From: Pycnococcus provasolii
Lineage: Eukaryota; Chlorophyta; Pseudoscourfieldiophyceae; Pseudoscourfieldiales; Pycnococcaceae
Reading direction: 5' to 3'
DNA length: 64,000 nucleotides
Assembly (NCBI GenBank): GCA_938743325.2
Contig: OW568894.1
Span: forward strand, 62,001 to 126,000
The position numbers were made by a program, and so were the translations under genes. Shown here piece by piece: positions 26,201-35,815 of this stretch (position 1 is its first letter; the number at the start of each line of letters is the position of its first letter). The notes below the pieces were generated by a model, which was not told the DNA's origin, did not search any database, and was given only the letters and a program-made list of their open reading frames with translations.

Positions 26201-28940
26201 CACAACAGCATTATCCACTACTGCCTCACCATTAAGACCAGGTGCCGGAACGGAAGTCATGACAACTCCCTCTATTGAATCCTTTTACACGATAAATTAC
26301 GTGTCATGGGAAAAATTGGGCGATGCCCCGTCGTACGAGCTGCAGCGACGTGAGATGGATAGCGCACTTGACACAGACGCAGCGTATGAGGTAATCTATG
26401 AAGGTGAGAGCAGTTTCTATGTCGACCGGAATGTGGATGGCGGCAAAACGTACGAGTATCGTGTTCGCGCTGTACGCAAGCGGAACAAGCTGCGAAAGCT
26501 TCAGTCGGATGCCTCATTTAGCCAAGCAGCGCGTGCTGCACCACTAGGATCGCTGAAAGATTGCTCCTACACGTTGAGAGATGTGAGCGACAAGCTTGCA
26601 GAAGCATCTCCTGAGCTGAATGGAAGTCCTGCTTACGCCCTTGCTCCTAAGGATAAAAAGGGGAGCGCTGTCGGCGATGACCAGCTGGCGTCTGATCCTC
26701 CTCTCTTGATGCTTCTGTATCCGGCTACCGAGAATATTGCACAAGAGGGGTTGCAGTGGCTAAATGCACGCCTTTACGCAGAAGCTGCCATGCAAACACT
26801 GACCGACGGTGGCGCGCTGAGCAGAGTTTCGCAGATGAGTCAGCAGCAGGCATACGTCAAAGATGCGTACTCGGAGGCTGTAGTGCTGCCTGATACACTG
26901 AGTGCATCGGAAGCGTTCCGCATTGCGCGTTCAATTACCGGACTTGGCGATTCCAAACGTGCAAACTGTGCCATATTTCGTGCACGTGCGACAACAGATT
27001 CCGAGACGGTATCGTCGGACGTCAAGACTTGCAGATTTATTTCAGTGCACGGTCCCAACATCGAATTGAATAATGAGGATTGGGTGAACGCGTTTGCAGC
27101 AGGCATCTCGCGCGGCAGCACAAAAGACGACGCAACCTTTGTTTACGTGACAGGCCGCGGGCGTGCCGACACGCTGAAAAATGTTCTTGACGTGATGTCG
27201 TTTCACGACATTACGAGTTTTTTCGGGGGTAGCGAAACGCTAGCGCTTGTACGTGTTCAAGATGCGTTTCACATTGAACCTGTTGAATCCGAAATGCCGT
27301 GGGACATACGGCTTGACGTTAGCTACGCGATGACTGCGTCGGTTGCCCTTCTAAGTGCACCTGGCGTCGAGGACGTAATCAAGGACAAGCCACAGAGCCG
27401 AAACAACGTTCGGATGAACGTGGTGTTTGGAATTCACGGTATAGATCGCAGCCGAGTGGATCGGAACGATATCTTCGCGAAGTACATCGGAGATCCCGTT
27501 TTTGACGAAGGTTTTGACGCAAGTGATGTTGTTGCGCAGAATGTGATACATCAGGCATGCTCGACGATTGGTGAACGTACTGATCTCGCGTTGCCGCTCG
27601 AAGATAGCGATGTCGGAAGTACGGATGGATCGGGGTCGGACTCGTTCGAGACGCGGAGCTGCGTGATGACTGATTTTCACGACTTTGTGACAGAACAAGG
27701 TCTGCCCTTTCCCGTATCATCGAGAAGCGACTTCTACACGCTATTTTTTCAGTTTCTTGTGCTCTATCCAGATCATCGGTATAACGTGAACATTTTTTCC
27801 ACGGAAACATCGAATGCGACTGCGCCGGATGACATGAGCGAATGGTACGACCTGGATTACGGAGTCGAAGGCGAGTTGCAGACGTCAAAGGTTAAAGTCT
27901 CTTGGGTTCGCTTGCAGTTCAAAACACCAATGCCCGAGCTCATTCCATCCTTTGAAGCATACCGCAAGTACAAGGATTGGGATGCAGTCATAAAGCGTTT
28001 GCGTCACGAAATCGGTCGCAACTCGGTGTTTACGGCGTGCGACTTGTGGCCACGCATGCAGACGGAGGTTGATGCGGTCAGTGGGACAACACGTAGTCTA
28101 ATTATTGCGGTTAGCTGCGCATTTCTGTCGATCCTGTTCTTCACTGGAGATATTATGCTGAGTTCACTGACAACCGCTTCGCTCTTCTCCATTCTGTCGA
28201 GTCTTCTGGCGGTAATCTGGTACCTCGGCTGGTCGATTGGTGCGGTAGAGGCGATTTCTATGGCCATTCTCGTTGGCTGCTCTGTTGATTTCTGCCTGCA
28301 CATTGCCGAAGCTTACGCCAATGTCGCAAGATCGACACTCAGCACGTTTGGCACCGAAGATCCAGGGTGCATCGAGCGTACGAAGCATGCCGTCATGTTG
28401 CGTGGTCCGTCGGTGCTTTCGAGCGCGATGACGACGGTAGGCGCATGCATTCCGCTCACAATGTGCACCCTTCAGATTTTGTCGAAATTTGGTGTGATGC
28501 TGACATGCATCATGAGCATAGCAATGGTGACTACGCTAACGTGCTTCTCGGCGCTTCTCATGCGATATGGCCCGGAGGAGGGATATAAGAACAAGACTGT
28601 GTTGGCGATTGAACGGACGTGCTTGTCAACGCCTGCAAGATGCGCGGCAACAACGCTGTGCTTGGCGGCTTGTATTTGTGCGGCCGTGGAGCCGATGCGC
28701 GAAAGTATTGCCGCGCATCCGCTTCCGTCTGGCGTTCTTCTCGCAGCTGTTGTACTATGGCTTGTCTGGGAGCACCTGTATCCACCCCCTTCATCGAGGC
28801 ACACAATGACGAGGAGGGAATACTTCGCCCTTGCCGGCGGTATGCAAGGCGACGAAGATCACTCGTTGCTCGAACTTCAGCCGCTCACTTCGAGCCCACC
28901 AAGTCCTTTGAGCGACATAACATCGGATGACGGGCTCTAA
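23280..28940 (+). CDS. Dispatched/Patched-like RND protein with sterol-sensing domains and an FN3 insert
   Basis: About 1,886 residues in one exon. A first membrane segment is at about 140-160 ('LPIAFLVACAVLIAY'). The first five-helix sterol-sensing block (about 400-565) carries 'GVGVDDLFVFYDT', the RND GxxxDD motif. The second (about 1600-1765) carries 'ILVGCSVDFCLHIAEAY'. This twofold plan is that of eukaryotic RND proteins (Dispatched, Patched, NPC1), which move sterols or lipidated cargo with ion coupling. The second lumenal loop is enlarged: a Pro-rich run (about 730-840), a Thr/Ser array encoded by GTCCAC repeats (26034-26105), and a fibronectin-III-like domain (about 997-1085, 'SWEKLGDAPSYELQRRE' to 'YEYRVRAV'). 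Start 23280 or 23286; the upstream frame lacks ATG. Substrate unknown. Confidence 0.85.
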   Translation: MAMARNACPEEEVSTLNVNDDACENGDDFTGGVPLAPSPSVSSFFSSDGLSTRQSAHKRHVRETAWSYFTSVFFTKTPSSLALQDDGDRDRDSAGSYDATSRRGERRSFLHRTAANKGTANYALTAIVKHLTTKPRRAFVQVSGLPIAFLVACAVLIAYTPVKVDVGITSFQVKDEPAVESCDAFNVAYAQRKKLVDEMDANPYPTGRRKLMQAGDEYSAQNKEYRPVRWRVHVIYHAKDDKVSVLHPDAVADMKRAEDAMRAVKGYDDFCATDYQGTCMPPVSLVSLLYPSAPGVNDGKGTDMQSISATIYRTLAEGVYWFTDAGFNSKDITSARYVRADFLFGSPITAPVGDQYGKFKRFTRDLIHVLREASTDRVQVRFGGDGITEEEVLMTLLNDAMLSLISLTLVGTIMAIHTRSMFLTVAGLAQIILAFPMAYVIYAGGFGIRYVGLLNVSSFFVILGVGVDDLFVFYDTLRAERRALGWHASGTVEGFAEALFGTYMCAGKAMFATSFTTGVAFLASAVSAIPALRHFGIFLSLLVLMNYILAMTWFPSILCIYELRGWSKLTYRDMWRSVIKSKDRMPQWHGNASNEYETLPSDTEQNIGSDVDLELEQADGYGGIDETLTNHHHKWNAESVWCTFTESINRYKDATLAAYFVLAIICLCLASQLQPSTELPKFFPQGSNLDSFVDLSNNMFLSTWDCDSCVGKVGGSPDDSGPNTDPIFLMDSPPPPLASPPTNPQFPSPYPPSATPAAAGTSLPPPSPHLPPPPWPGLGPKPPITTSTSTFVPSPPKFTTPPPPLPPPPPTTPTTTATTKAADESASSTTTTPPANPPSADCTDWIHSQELNAMLSCGGQFSQDQSFTPSTECCSWAQSAMDTRPECLVELEKEIPDRTQVVDAILKGCDLDSTSSTSSTSTSTSTSTSTSTSTSTSTSTSTSTTTTELSDTTTTSSPPSTTTTTTTTAAIETTTTALSTTASPLRPGAGTEVMTTPSIESFYTINYVSWEKLGDAPSYELQRREMDSALDTDAAYEVIYEGESSFYVDRNVDGGKTYEYRVRAVRKRNKLRKLQSDASFSQAARAAPLGSLKDCSYTLRDVSDKLAEASPELNGSPAYALAPKDKKGSAVGDDQLASDPPLLMLLYPATENIAQEGLQWLNARLYAEAAMQTLTDGGALSRVSQMSQQQAYVKDAYSEAVVLPDTLSASEAFRIARSITGLGDSKRANCAIFRARATTDSETVSSDVKTCRFISVHGPNIELNNEDWVNAFAAGISRGSTKDDATFVYVTGRGRADTLKNVLDVMSFHDITSFFGGSETLALVRVQDAFHIEPVESEMPWDIRLDVSYAMTASVALLSAPGVEDVIKDKPQSRNNVRMNVVFGIHGIDRSRVDRNDIFAKYIGDPVFDEGFDASDVVAQNVIHQACSTIGERTDLALPLEDSDVGSTDGSGSDSFETRSCVMTDFHDFVTEQGLPFPVSSRSDFYTLFFQFLVLYPDHRYNVNIFSTETSNATAPDDMSEWYDLDYGVEGELQTSKVKVSWVRLQFKTPMPELIPSFEAYRKYKDWDAVIKRLRHEIGRNSVFTACDLWPRMQTEVDAVSGTTRSLIIAVSCAFLSILFFTGDIMLSSLTTASLFSILSSLLAVIWYLGWSIGAVEAISMAILVGCSVDFCLHIAEAYANVARSTLSTFGTEDPGCIERTKHAVMLRGPSVLSSAMTTVGACIPLTMCTLQILSKFGVMLTCIMSIAMVTTLTCFSALLMRYGPEEGYKNKTVLAIERTCLSTPARCAATTLCLAACICAAVEPMRESIAAHPLPSGVLLAAVVLWLVWEHLYPPPSSRHTMTRREYFALAGGMQGDEDHSLLELQPLTSSPPSPLSDITSDDGL

Positions 28941-28995
28941 GCAGAAGAAGCCTGAGATGCCTAATGGATACTGTTTATATGTTTATATGTACATG

Positions 28996-28998
<3 letters not shown>

Positions 28999-29027
<29 letters not shown>

Positions 29028-29153
29028 TGTATGTATGTATGTATGTATGTATGTATGTATGTATGTATGTATGTATGTATGTATGTATGTATGTATGTAT
29101 GTATGTATGTATGTATGTATGTATGTATGTATGTATGTATGTATGTATGTATG

Positions 29154-29182
<29 letters not shown>
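28999..29182. repeat. ATGT tetranucleotide microsatellite
   Basis: About 46 uninterrupted ATGT units just 3' of the Dispatched-like gene. It opens long Met-Tyr-Val-Cys and His-Thr-Tyr-Ile frames on both strands that are not genes. Confidence 0.97.
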
Positions 29183-29184
<2 letters not shown>

Positions 29185-29348
29185 GAAAAGATTGTTTTTA
29201 TTATCATGACTACTCCTATTTCGTTGTCTATATGGTTGAGGGACAACAAGCAACAAATTGCGCTAAACTGTGTGAATGGACGACTGCTAGACAAAAGTGA
29301 TTCGCGTTTCGTTACTGAGGCAACTGAGCGGGCGATTTCAGCTCTCGC

Positions 29349-30200
29349 TCACACGTCGAGAACAATTTTCTCGCCCGGTTTGAACGTGGGCAGACCGCGG
29401 TACGGGCATCCTTCACACCGGAACGCGTCACCGAGGCCGCAGCTTCCGCACCCGCCCGTTTGTGGGTTGTCGAGCATTTCTTGCGTGACGACAGGTTTTT
29501 CTGGAACTTCTCCCCTGGCAAGCGCGTCCGCTCGTCCGCACGAGCAGTTTGCGCACGCCTTTCGCGGGTTGCTTCCACACCCTCCTCCTCCCCCCTCTCC
29601 TCCATCTTTCGTGGTTTCTGTTTCCACCGCCGGTGGCGGCGCGCGGTCTTCCTCGAGGAGCAGCGCATCCTCGTCGACTAAGTCGTCCGCGGTGAGCGTC
29701 ACCTTCGCGTTTGTAGGTGCCGGCGCCGGCGCCGTGGCGGCTGTTTTCCTCTTGAGCGGCACGGCCGCCCCTGCGCTCCACGCGGGGTTTTTCGCGACAA
29801 CGAACGTGTTGTCCGATACTGCCGCGTCGACGAACCCTGCTAGGAGCAGTGCATTCGCGTAGCTTTGCTGCACAGCGATTGGCGTATTAGGCATCGGCAC
29901 GACCGCAAGAAGTGCCGATGGTGAAAGGACGCGACGCGCGGATGAAAGCAGGGCGACGAGTTCATTGTCGTTGCCTGCTCCGATTCCCCCCACGTTCATG
30001 CCCATGGGGAGAAGCAGGAGTGCGCCTAGGGATGACGGGGGCAGGCAAGAGAGTTGGTTTGGGGACGACATTATGAGTGCTGATGACGCCGATCGTCCGC
30101 ATAATGAGAGGGCGCGTGTGAGGAGCGGGAGAGGGAGAGGCTGAACACTAGTTAGATTGAGAGGCAGGATCGCCGTTGACTCCATAGTTGACGCGGACAT
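29349..30200 (-). CDS. CIAPIN1: Anamorsin/DRE2, cytosolic Fe-S cluster assembly factor
   Basis: The C-terminal third has both CIAPIN1 cluster motifs: '[15 protein letters not shown]' (motif A) and twin CX2C '[17 protein letters not shown]' (motif B), ending '[15 protein letters not shown]'. The N-terminal ~140 residues match the degenerate methyltransferase-like domain ('[26 protein letters not shown]'). It receives electrons from the diflavin reductase TAH18/NDOR1 and feeds cytosolic Fe-S assembly. Start chosen at ATG 30200 ('[11 protein letters not shown]'), 283 aa, typical for the family; the longer frame upstream is a GGATCC-type minisatellite. Divergent from the F-box/FIST gene. Confidence 0.92.
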   Translation of the reverse strand: MSASTMESTAILPLNLTSVQPLPLPLLTRALSLCGRSASSALIMSSPNQLSCLPPSSLGALLLLPMGMNVGGIGAGNDNELVALLSSARRVLSPSALLAVVPMPNTPIAVQQSYANALLLAGFVDAAVSDNTFVVAKNPAWSAGAAVPLKRKTAATAPAPAPTNAKVTLTADDLVDEDALLLEEDRAPPPAVETETTKDGGEGGGGGCGSNPRKACANCSCGRADALARGEVPEKPVVTQEMLDNPQTGGCGSCGLGDAFRCEGCPYRGLPTFKPGEKIVLDV

Positions 30201-30330
30201 TATTATTGGGAAATAAATGCCAGAGAGAGGCAGGCAGCGGGACCTTTCAAGCAGGGGGAGGAGATGGAGATGCCGAGAAGAGTTCAGAGGGGAAGGGAGG
30301 GGGAACGGGGAACGGGGTGGGGCCACTCCC

Positions 30331-30475
30331 GGGGATCCTTTCCAGGTCGGGTCCCGATCCTTTCCCCTGGGGTCGGGGATCCTTTCCAGGTCGGGGATTC
30401 TTTCCAGGTCCTTTTGGGGATCCGTTCCAGGTCCTTTTGGAACCCTTTCCAGGTCGGGGATCCTTTCCACTGGGG
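30331..30475. repeat. GGGGATCCTTTCCAGGTC minisatellite
   Basis: Six to seven imperfect ~18-bp units in the divergent spacer between CIAPIN1 and the F-box/FIST gene. No other content is seen there except AT-rich leader sequences. Confidence 0.8.
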
Positions 30476-30577
30476 TCGGCCCTTTCTGCTGGGTCCCGAA
30501 GGTAGTTCCCTTTTTCTTCTCCCGGAAGTTCCCATCAGAAAGAATTGCACGTGATAAATATCGGCACGACTATTGTC

Positions 30578-32545
30578 ATGGACGCAGCAGACACGTCACC
30601 ATCAGTGCCACCCTCTGCCTCTCATGCTGATGTCTCTTCCACTTCCACTTCTTCCTTTTGTGATCCCATGTGTTTTCCTTACTACGACCTGTTACCTGAG
30701 GAGATTCTTATTAAAATCTCGTTCAAGCTCCCCTATAAAACGAACGCACTTTTGGCTTGCACATCTAAATCAGCTGCTCGTATCACGGCACTTGTCAGAA
30801 AGAAACCCTTTTATAAGTCGCACGCGGTCTTGTCAGCACCACCACCTTCGACCGTGGACGACTTCGTGGATGTACAAACTCTCGAGACGTGGACGACGAG
30901 ACAACTCAAGAACTTTGTCAGGAAATTCGAAAACATACTCACCACCTTTTCTATGCCAACACTCGACGACGTGCTTGAAAAATCCAAACTCGTTGACTTA
31001 GCGGCACAAGCGCAAAAAAGAGCCGCTTCTGCCATGGACGTGCTTGCCGACCAAATCATTCAAGACCTAAGCGCACCTGGAGAACCTCACGTATGCCTGC
31101 TCTTTGCCACGTCCGCGTGGGCGGACGACCTACCCGTCGTCGCGAGAAAACTTGCTGACCGACTGCCTCCAACGTGCGTCGTATACGGCGCCGTCGCTTC
31201 GGGAATCGTCGCCACGCCGACAAAGACGCTGGAAGGCAACGACGACAACATGGACGTCGACGGCGACGGCGACGGCGACAAAACGTCTGACGCAAACGCG
31301 CAGGAGATTGAACATGGAGACGGGGACGCTCTGAGCGTCTCAGTGCTCCGCCTTGCGCCTGGTGGAGGGGTCAAGGTGATGTGGAGGCGAGACGCACACT
31401 CGCACGAATCCATCAATTCATTCCCTGATATGCCACACACGGGTCGCGGATCGTGTATACCTCCAACCTTTGAGCGCACGATCCTCGCCGCCGACGGCCC
31501 ACCTCGTCCTGGACGATCGTCGTGCGCTGCAATCATCATGGGCGACGACGCCAGGGCATCCGCAAGTCTTGCCGAGCAGATACACGCGCAAATCCCGTCC
31601 GCAACCATAAGTGGCGGCCTCTGCGGGAATGAGGGGGATGCTAGTGTCGTGATTGCTCGAGGAGGCAAGGGGCCACATGCAGATCCGCTGCCGGGTGGAT
31701 GTTCGAATGGTGCCGCGGCAATCGTGCTGACGGGTCTTGGCGTTGCCGCGCCATGCATTTCACGTGGGGCGAAGCAGATAGGTGATATATACAGCGTCGC
31801 GAGAATAGAACGGCAAGAGCAGACGGTGTGCCCTGGCCACAAGAGTGTCTCGCTCGCCATCCACGCGGTTCACAACGCTGAGACTGGCGGTGAGTCACCG
31901 GCGATGTCTGCGCTCGCGGCACTGGAAAATCGACTAGGTGGACTGCCGAACGCGCTTTGGCTTGGACTTCGACGCAAGGCTAGCGGTAGCGGATCGAGCT
32001 CCGAACAGCGTTTCGAATTGCTGAATATTGAGGGCCACGACAGAGAGGGCGGGCTGTACGTCCAGCCGCAGGACGGCCCATCGGCGTTTGCAGAAAACGG
32101 CGACAACGAAGAGACTGAATTCGAGTGCGCATTCTACACTGTGAATGCGAGCGCAAGTGTGGAGGAGCTGCATGCTGCGGCATCCCACGCAGGTGAGCAG
32201 GTGCGCGAGAGCCAGCGCGCAGCTTACGAGGCGGAGCGAAGTGCGTCGTCGACGTCGACGTCGAAGGAGGAGGTGGTGGGCACGTTTGCTGCTGGTGCGC
32301 TGGCATTTCTCTGCTGCGGTCGAGGGGCACGCTTTCACAACCACGCATGCTCCGTGGATGCTCGCGCTCTGCAGCGTGGATTCGGCGTCGGTGCCCGCAC
32401 GTCCGCGACGTCGCTTCCCGTGTGCGGTCTGATGGCGAACGGCGAGCTCGGGGGTCGTCCTTGGAACGAGTACGGCGGCGGGGACGTGACCAAGGCGGCA
32501 ACGCTGATGGCGTTCACCGCAGTTTTTGTCACGTTAGGCCTATAA
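30578..32545 (+). CDS. F-box protein with FIST sensory domains (FBXO22-like architecture)
   Basis: Residues about 35-75 form an F-box-like segment ('YYDLLPEEILIKISFKLPYK'). From about 165 comes a FIST_N domain ('HVCLLFATSAWADDLPVVARKLADRLPPTCVVYGAVASGI', 'SATISGGLCGNEGD'), and from about 400 a FIST_C-like domain ending with 'GALAFLCCGRGARFH' and 'SLPVCGLMANGELG'. F-box plus FIST is the plan of animal FBXO22 and plant relatives, SCF substrate receptors; FIST domains bind small ligands in bacteria. Acidic (D/G)n stretch at about 222-240. ATG 30578, about 655 aa, one exon. Convergent with the acyltransferase gene (115 bp). The ligand and the ubiquitination target are not deducible. Confidence 0.82.
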   Translation: MDAADTSPSVPPSASHADVSSTSTSSFCDPMCFPYYDLLPEEILIKISFKLPYKTNALLACTSKSAARITALVRKKPFYKSHAVLSAPPPSTVDDFVDVQTLETWTTRQLKNFVRKFENILTTFSMPTLDDVLEKSKLVDLAAQAQKRAASAMDVLADQIIQDLSAPGEPHVCLLFATSAWADDLPVVARKLADRLPPTCVVYGAVASGIVATPTKTLEGNDDNMDVDGDGDGDKTSDANAQEIEHGDGDALSVSVLRLAPGGGVKVMWRRDAHSHESINSFPDMPHTGRGSCIPPTFERTILAADGPPRPGRSSCAAIIMGDDARASASLAEQIHAQIPSATISGGLCGNEGDASVVIARGGKGPHADPLPGGCSNGAAAIVLTGLGVAAPCISRGAKQIGDIYSVARIERQEQTVCPGHKSVSLAIHAVHNAETGGESPAMSALAALENRLGGLPNALWLGLRRKASGSGSSSEQRFELLNIEGHDREGGLYVQPQDGPSAFAENGDNEETEFECAFYTVNASASVEELHAAASHAGEQVRESQRAAYEAERSASSTSTSKEEVVGTFAAGALAFLCCGRGARFHNHACSVDARALQRGFGVGARTSATSLPVCGLMANGELGGRPWNEYGGGDVTKAATLMAFTAVFVTLGL

Positions 32546-32660
32546 AGCAAGGAGAGAGAAAAAAAAAATTAAATTTACTATGATGGATGTGAGTGGTGTG
32601 TGAATAGACGACCCATTCGACGAAGTAAACTCCGTTACATTACGAAATGAGCAATCTTCG

Positions 32661-33995
32661 TCACGTGCTGTTCCCTGCGACATCGAGCTCCATCGCCAGC
32701 ACCTCGCGCTCGATAGCGGCTGCGAGCTCGCTCGCCTTGCCCGCGGCGATGATGCTCGCGTAGACTGTGCCGTTGTACGAAAGGAAGCTGAGTTGAGGGA
32801 TGATGTTAGGAAAGAGAAGGTGGCACTCGTCGATGGCAGAGCCGGCGAGGTGCATCTTCTGCTCGGGACCTGGCACGTTGGTAATGACGAACGAGTGCCT
32901 GCTGAAGCTGTCGTGAGCAATCTGACGGGTCACGAAGCCAGGGAGAGCGTTAAGAACGTAGTTCGACATGAACAAGAGCATCGCAGGCTGCCACGATGCC
33001 TTGAGTGCCGCCGTTTCTTTTGCAACGAGGCGAATGCGCTCAACACCACTCAAGTCTCCTCCATTCGTTGTCACGGGAAGCTTGACGCTCGCCATGCTCC
33101 ACAGGTTGCGCAGCATGCCTCCTCGCGAAGTTGCGGATCGCGGCGCGGCGAACGGCATGAGTGCGCGCACCATGCCGTTCTTCTTGGGCGCGTCGTCGCA
33201 CACCTTTGCAACTGCCCCCGCGACCGCGGCGAGCACGACGTCGTTGAACGTGGCGCCGCAGTGCTTAGCGATTCCCTTGATGCGCGAGACGCTGAACGGA
33301 GTAACATTGGCAAACTCTCGCGTTCCGTACCTCAGAGGCGGCTTTCCATCCTGCAATTTTGGCAGTGGCACGTCCGCACCTAAGCTAGGCAACGTGAGCA
33401 CGACACCTAGGTCCCACAAGAACCCGAGCGGCGAGCAGCACGACCTTGTCGCCGGTTTTCGCTCAAACTTTTTCGTGGCTGACTTGAACGCGTCGTTTCC
33501 TTCCGAGTCCGTGAGTATTGTGCGTAATGCTGTCGCTAGCCCGATTCCGTCGCCAATGACGTGGTGTACGCGCAGTAGTAACGCGCCTCTTTCTGAAGAG
33601 CCTTGCAGCGGTATGACGTGCACTTCCCACCACGGCATGGTATCCTTGTTCGCTCGCAGTGGTCCTTGCGTTTCCTGGTTGACGACTTCCCATAAGGCGG
33701 GCACGTCAGGTACAGCTTCGTGGTCGACGATATGTTTGTCGATAGACACGTTGGATGGCATCCACACGTACGTCGATCCGAGGCCACAGCACGCAGGCAC
33801 AGCGGTCGGCACTTGAGCGAATCGAAATTCGGCGGAGACGAGTGCATTGAGAGCAGCGCTGAGGAGAGGGCGGGAAGGCAAGCAAGGGACGATGTTGAGG
33901 ATGGAAATGACAGGTTCAGGGCAGTGGCATGGCGCGGGGAACGATCCGGAGGCGAGCGCGCGCGATGTGAACGATAAACGGCGCTGTGGCGCCAT
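32661..33995 (-). CDS. WS/DGAT-type wax ester synthase/diacylglycerol acyltransferase
   Basis: The catalytic HHxxxDG motif is intact at residues about 144-150 ('RVHHVIGDGIGL'). Upstream lies 'PWWEVHVIPLQG', downstream the 'FNDVVLAAVAGAV' block and the C-terminal WS/DGAT (DUF1298) signature ('SFVITNVPGPEQKMHLAGSAID', 'PQLSFLSYNGTVYASI'). The family transfers acyl-CoA to fatty alcohol or diacylglycerol at the ER or lipid droplets. Start at ATG 33995 ('MAPQRRLSF'), 444 aa, close to plant WSD proteins. The in-frame region upstream has no good coding character. Wax versus triacylglycerol activity cannot be told from sequence. Confidence 0.9.
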   Translation of the reverse strand: MAPQRRLSFTSRALASGSFPAPCHCPEPVISILNIVPCLPSRPLLSAALNALVSAEFRFAQVPTAVPACCGLGSTYVWMPSNVSIDKHIVDHEAVPDVPALWEVVNQETQGPLRANKDTMPWWEVHVIPLQGSSERGALLLRVHHVIGDGIGLATALRTILTDSEGNDAFKSATKKFERKPATRSCCSPLGFLWDLGVVLTLPSLGADVPLPKLQDGKPPLRYGTREFANVTPFSVSRIKGIAKHCGATFNDVVLAAVAGAVAKVCDDAPKKNGMVRALMPFAAPRSATSRGGMLRNLWSMASVKLPVTTNGGDLSGVERIRLVAKETAALKASWQPAMLLFMSNYVLNALPGFVTRQIAHDSFSRHSFVITNVPGPEQKMHLAGSAIDECHLLFPNIIPQLSFLSYNGTVYASIIAAGKASELAAAIEREVLAMELDVAGNST

Positions 33996-34420
33996 TATTG
34001 GTAGTAGTGTGTAAGAAAAATAATGACAAGTTTTTTGCAGATCCAAGTGGATCTTCGTCGGAACATGAACATGAATAAGGCGGAAAGGAAGGCCGGACCC
34101 CCCGCTTCCCGCTCCCGGCCTCCCGGGCCCGGGGGGGATACCTCCTTGGGTGGTAGGTGGGAGTGAAACGTGACGGATTCGGGCCCGCACCAACGGGCCC
34201 GCCGTGGAACCGCCGTTCCTTACAACTCAAAAGGTTATGAGCCTCATACGCGCGTACGCACGCACACACACACACACACTGAAAGCGCCTTTCGGTATGG
34301 CGATTCTCGCAAAAGAATTAGCAACCATGCATACTTACGGACGGACGGAGCGCTAGCGTTCAGGCACATCCCACGCGATCGACGACAAGCATTGATCAGA
34401 TAAAGGAGATGCAAGCATAT

Positions 34421-34723
34421 TTATTGGATACGACAATGCATATCCAACAACGTACCTGATTTGGCACCCTCAAACGAGATCCGTAGGCTACTAGAACGAG
34501 GGACGTTCGTTTCTTCGAAAAAATAAATGTAAGAACACAATGATGTAACAAAAAACGGCGCCGACCGGCGGCGGGCATGCAGCGCAACCGCGGTCATGCG
34601 CTCGTGATCCACACGAGGAAGTCCCTTCGTGAACATGTCCGCCAGCTGAAGTTTGGTGGAGATGTACGTCATGAAAGTAAAGCGCGCGCCGCCAGCGCGC
34701 CGCCAATTGAGCGCGTCAGTCAA
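34421..34723 (-). pseudogene. Ty1/Copia retrotransposon remnant (RNase H end of pol) with probable LTR
   Basis: The minus-strand frame has 'YISTKLQLADMFTKGLP', the conserved end of Copia-type RNase H. Nothing of integrase or reverse transcriptase remains upstream. Further 3' on the same strand, from about 34451, sequence starts TGTTGGATATGC, the usual Copia LTR 5' end, with an AATAAA-like signal, so part of an LTR probably lies at about 34300-34455. A broken, old copy. Confidence 0.7.
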
Positions 34724-34812
34724 TCAGCGCCAATCACATCAAATCACCATAAAAAGAACGTCTTGAGCAATTATTCCAAAAGGGGAGATTATAGTGGGCT
34801 GTCTGTCTCCCA

Positions 34813-35595
34813 CTATAAACATATCACGTCCTGAAAGTCAAGACGTTTTTCTCCCAAATCAAACCCACAAATCAAATCTCCAGTGGGGGTTTCACCAAAA
34901 CAAACCCCCAATCGATTCGCCCCTCTCAGCACGCACGCGCCCCACTGCTTGCCGAGGAGTGCACCCATCGCGTCATTGATGAGCGTGGAAGGCGCGGCGG
35001 AGCGATGGTGCGGGTTGGTACGCGACATTTTGTCAATGGCCTGCAAGCTATCGAGTGCGTCCTTCACAGCGCCGAACCGGTATAGCTTCGCCGCCTCTGT
35101 TTTGTAGCGCAATCTACAAAGCGGGTTGCCCGTGTTGTTGACGTGACGGCACACGCTCACTCTCGCGCTCGTGCCCTGCACGCCCACGCGGTCAAAGATG
35201 ATGGTCGACGTAGCTGCAGAGTGCACCGCGCCACACCCGTCGCAGACATGTCCCGGGAGGTTTGTGAGGTAGCTCTTTATGCTGTTGTCGGTGGAACTCT
35301 TGCGCTCGTTCCATTCCGCCTGCGCGGCACTCCGCATACCCGATGACGTCCACATCATCGCGACGAGGCTGAGCTCGGGCAAGTGCTGAGTCACCAAGCG
35401 GCACGCCGCGTGCGTCCCAGCAGACGCGTACGCCTCCTCAGCACGCGTCAAGGTCTTCTTGAGTCGCTTCGCCAAAACCGGCGGGAAGGCGGACGCACAC
35501 GCCTGCAGGTCGCGCGCCGCGTTGCCCTCCTCCTCCTGAGGCTCCTCCACCGCCGCCGCCGCCGCCGCACCGCTTCGCGTCACCCGCCGCGCCAT
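34813..35595 (-). CDS. Hypothetical Cys/His-containing protein
   Basis: About 260 residues from ATG 35595 ('MARRVTRSGAAAAAAVEEPQ'). A helical basic segment (about 45-75) is followed by 'HVCDGCGAVHS' and 'VSVCRHVNNTGNPLCRLRYK', a possible zinc-binding module (C-x2-C, later C-H and C). No family recognised. The last 40 codons ('GVCFGETPTGDLICGFDLG') overlap DNA that looks intergenic next to the Copia remnant, so the 3' end may have been altered by insertion. Could also be transposon-derived. Confidence 0.45.
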   Translation of the reverse strand: MARRVTRSGAAAAAAVEEPQEEEGNAARDLQACASAFPPVLAKRLKKTLTRAEEAYASAGTHAACRLVTQHLPELSLVAMMWTSSGMRSAAQAEWNERKSSTDNSIKSYLTNLPGHVCDGCGAVHSAATSTIIFDRVGVQGTSARVSVCRHVNNTGNPLCRLRYKTEAAKLYRFGAVKDALDSLQAIDKMSRTNPHHRSAAPSTLINDAMGALLGKQWGACVLRGANRLGVCFGETPTGDLICGFDLGEKRLDFQDVICL

Positions 35596-35815
35596 CGTCG
35601 GCGAGTTCACTAAGGTATGAATGGAATGCAATTCTCCTGAAGGGACACGTCGGATCCGACGATGGATTCCTGATCAGTCCCTCCCCTCCCCGAATCCCGC
35701 TGAGAATACGACAAACCCCGAAAAAACAACCTCGTTGTCCTCCCGTCCCTCGGTCGGAGTGAACTTAATCCCATTCCAGCTCCCGCCGCCGCCACCTCAC
35801 TCCACCTCACTTTTC

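Noticed and set aside
28927-29300. Long Met-Tyr-Val-Cys and His-Thr-Tyr-Ile open frames on both strands
   Set aside because: They are only the ATGT microsatellite read in different frames.
29206-29862. 218-codon plus-strand frame over CIAPIN1
   Set aside because: CIAPIN1 on the minus strand carries both Fe-S motifs; this is its shadow.
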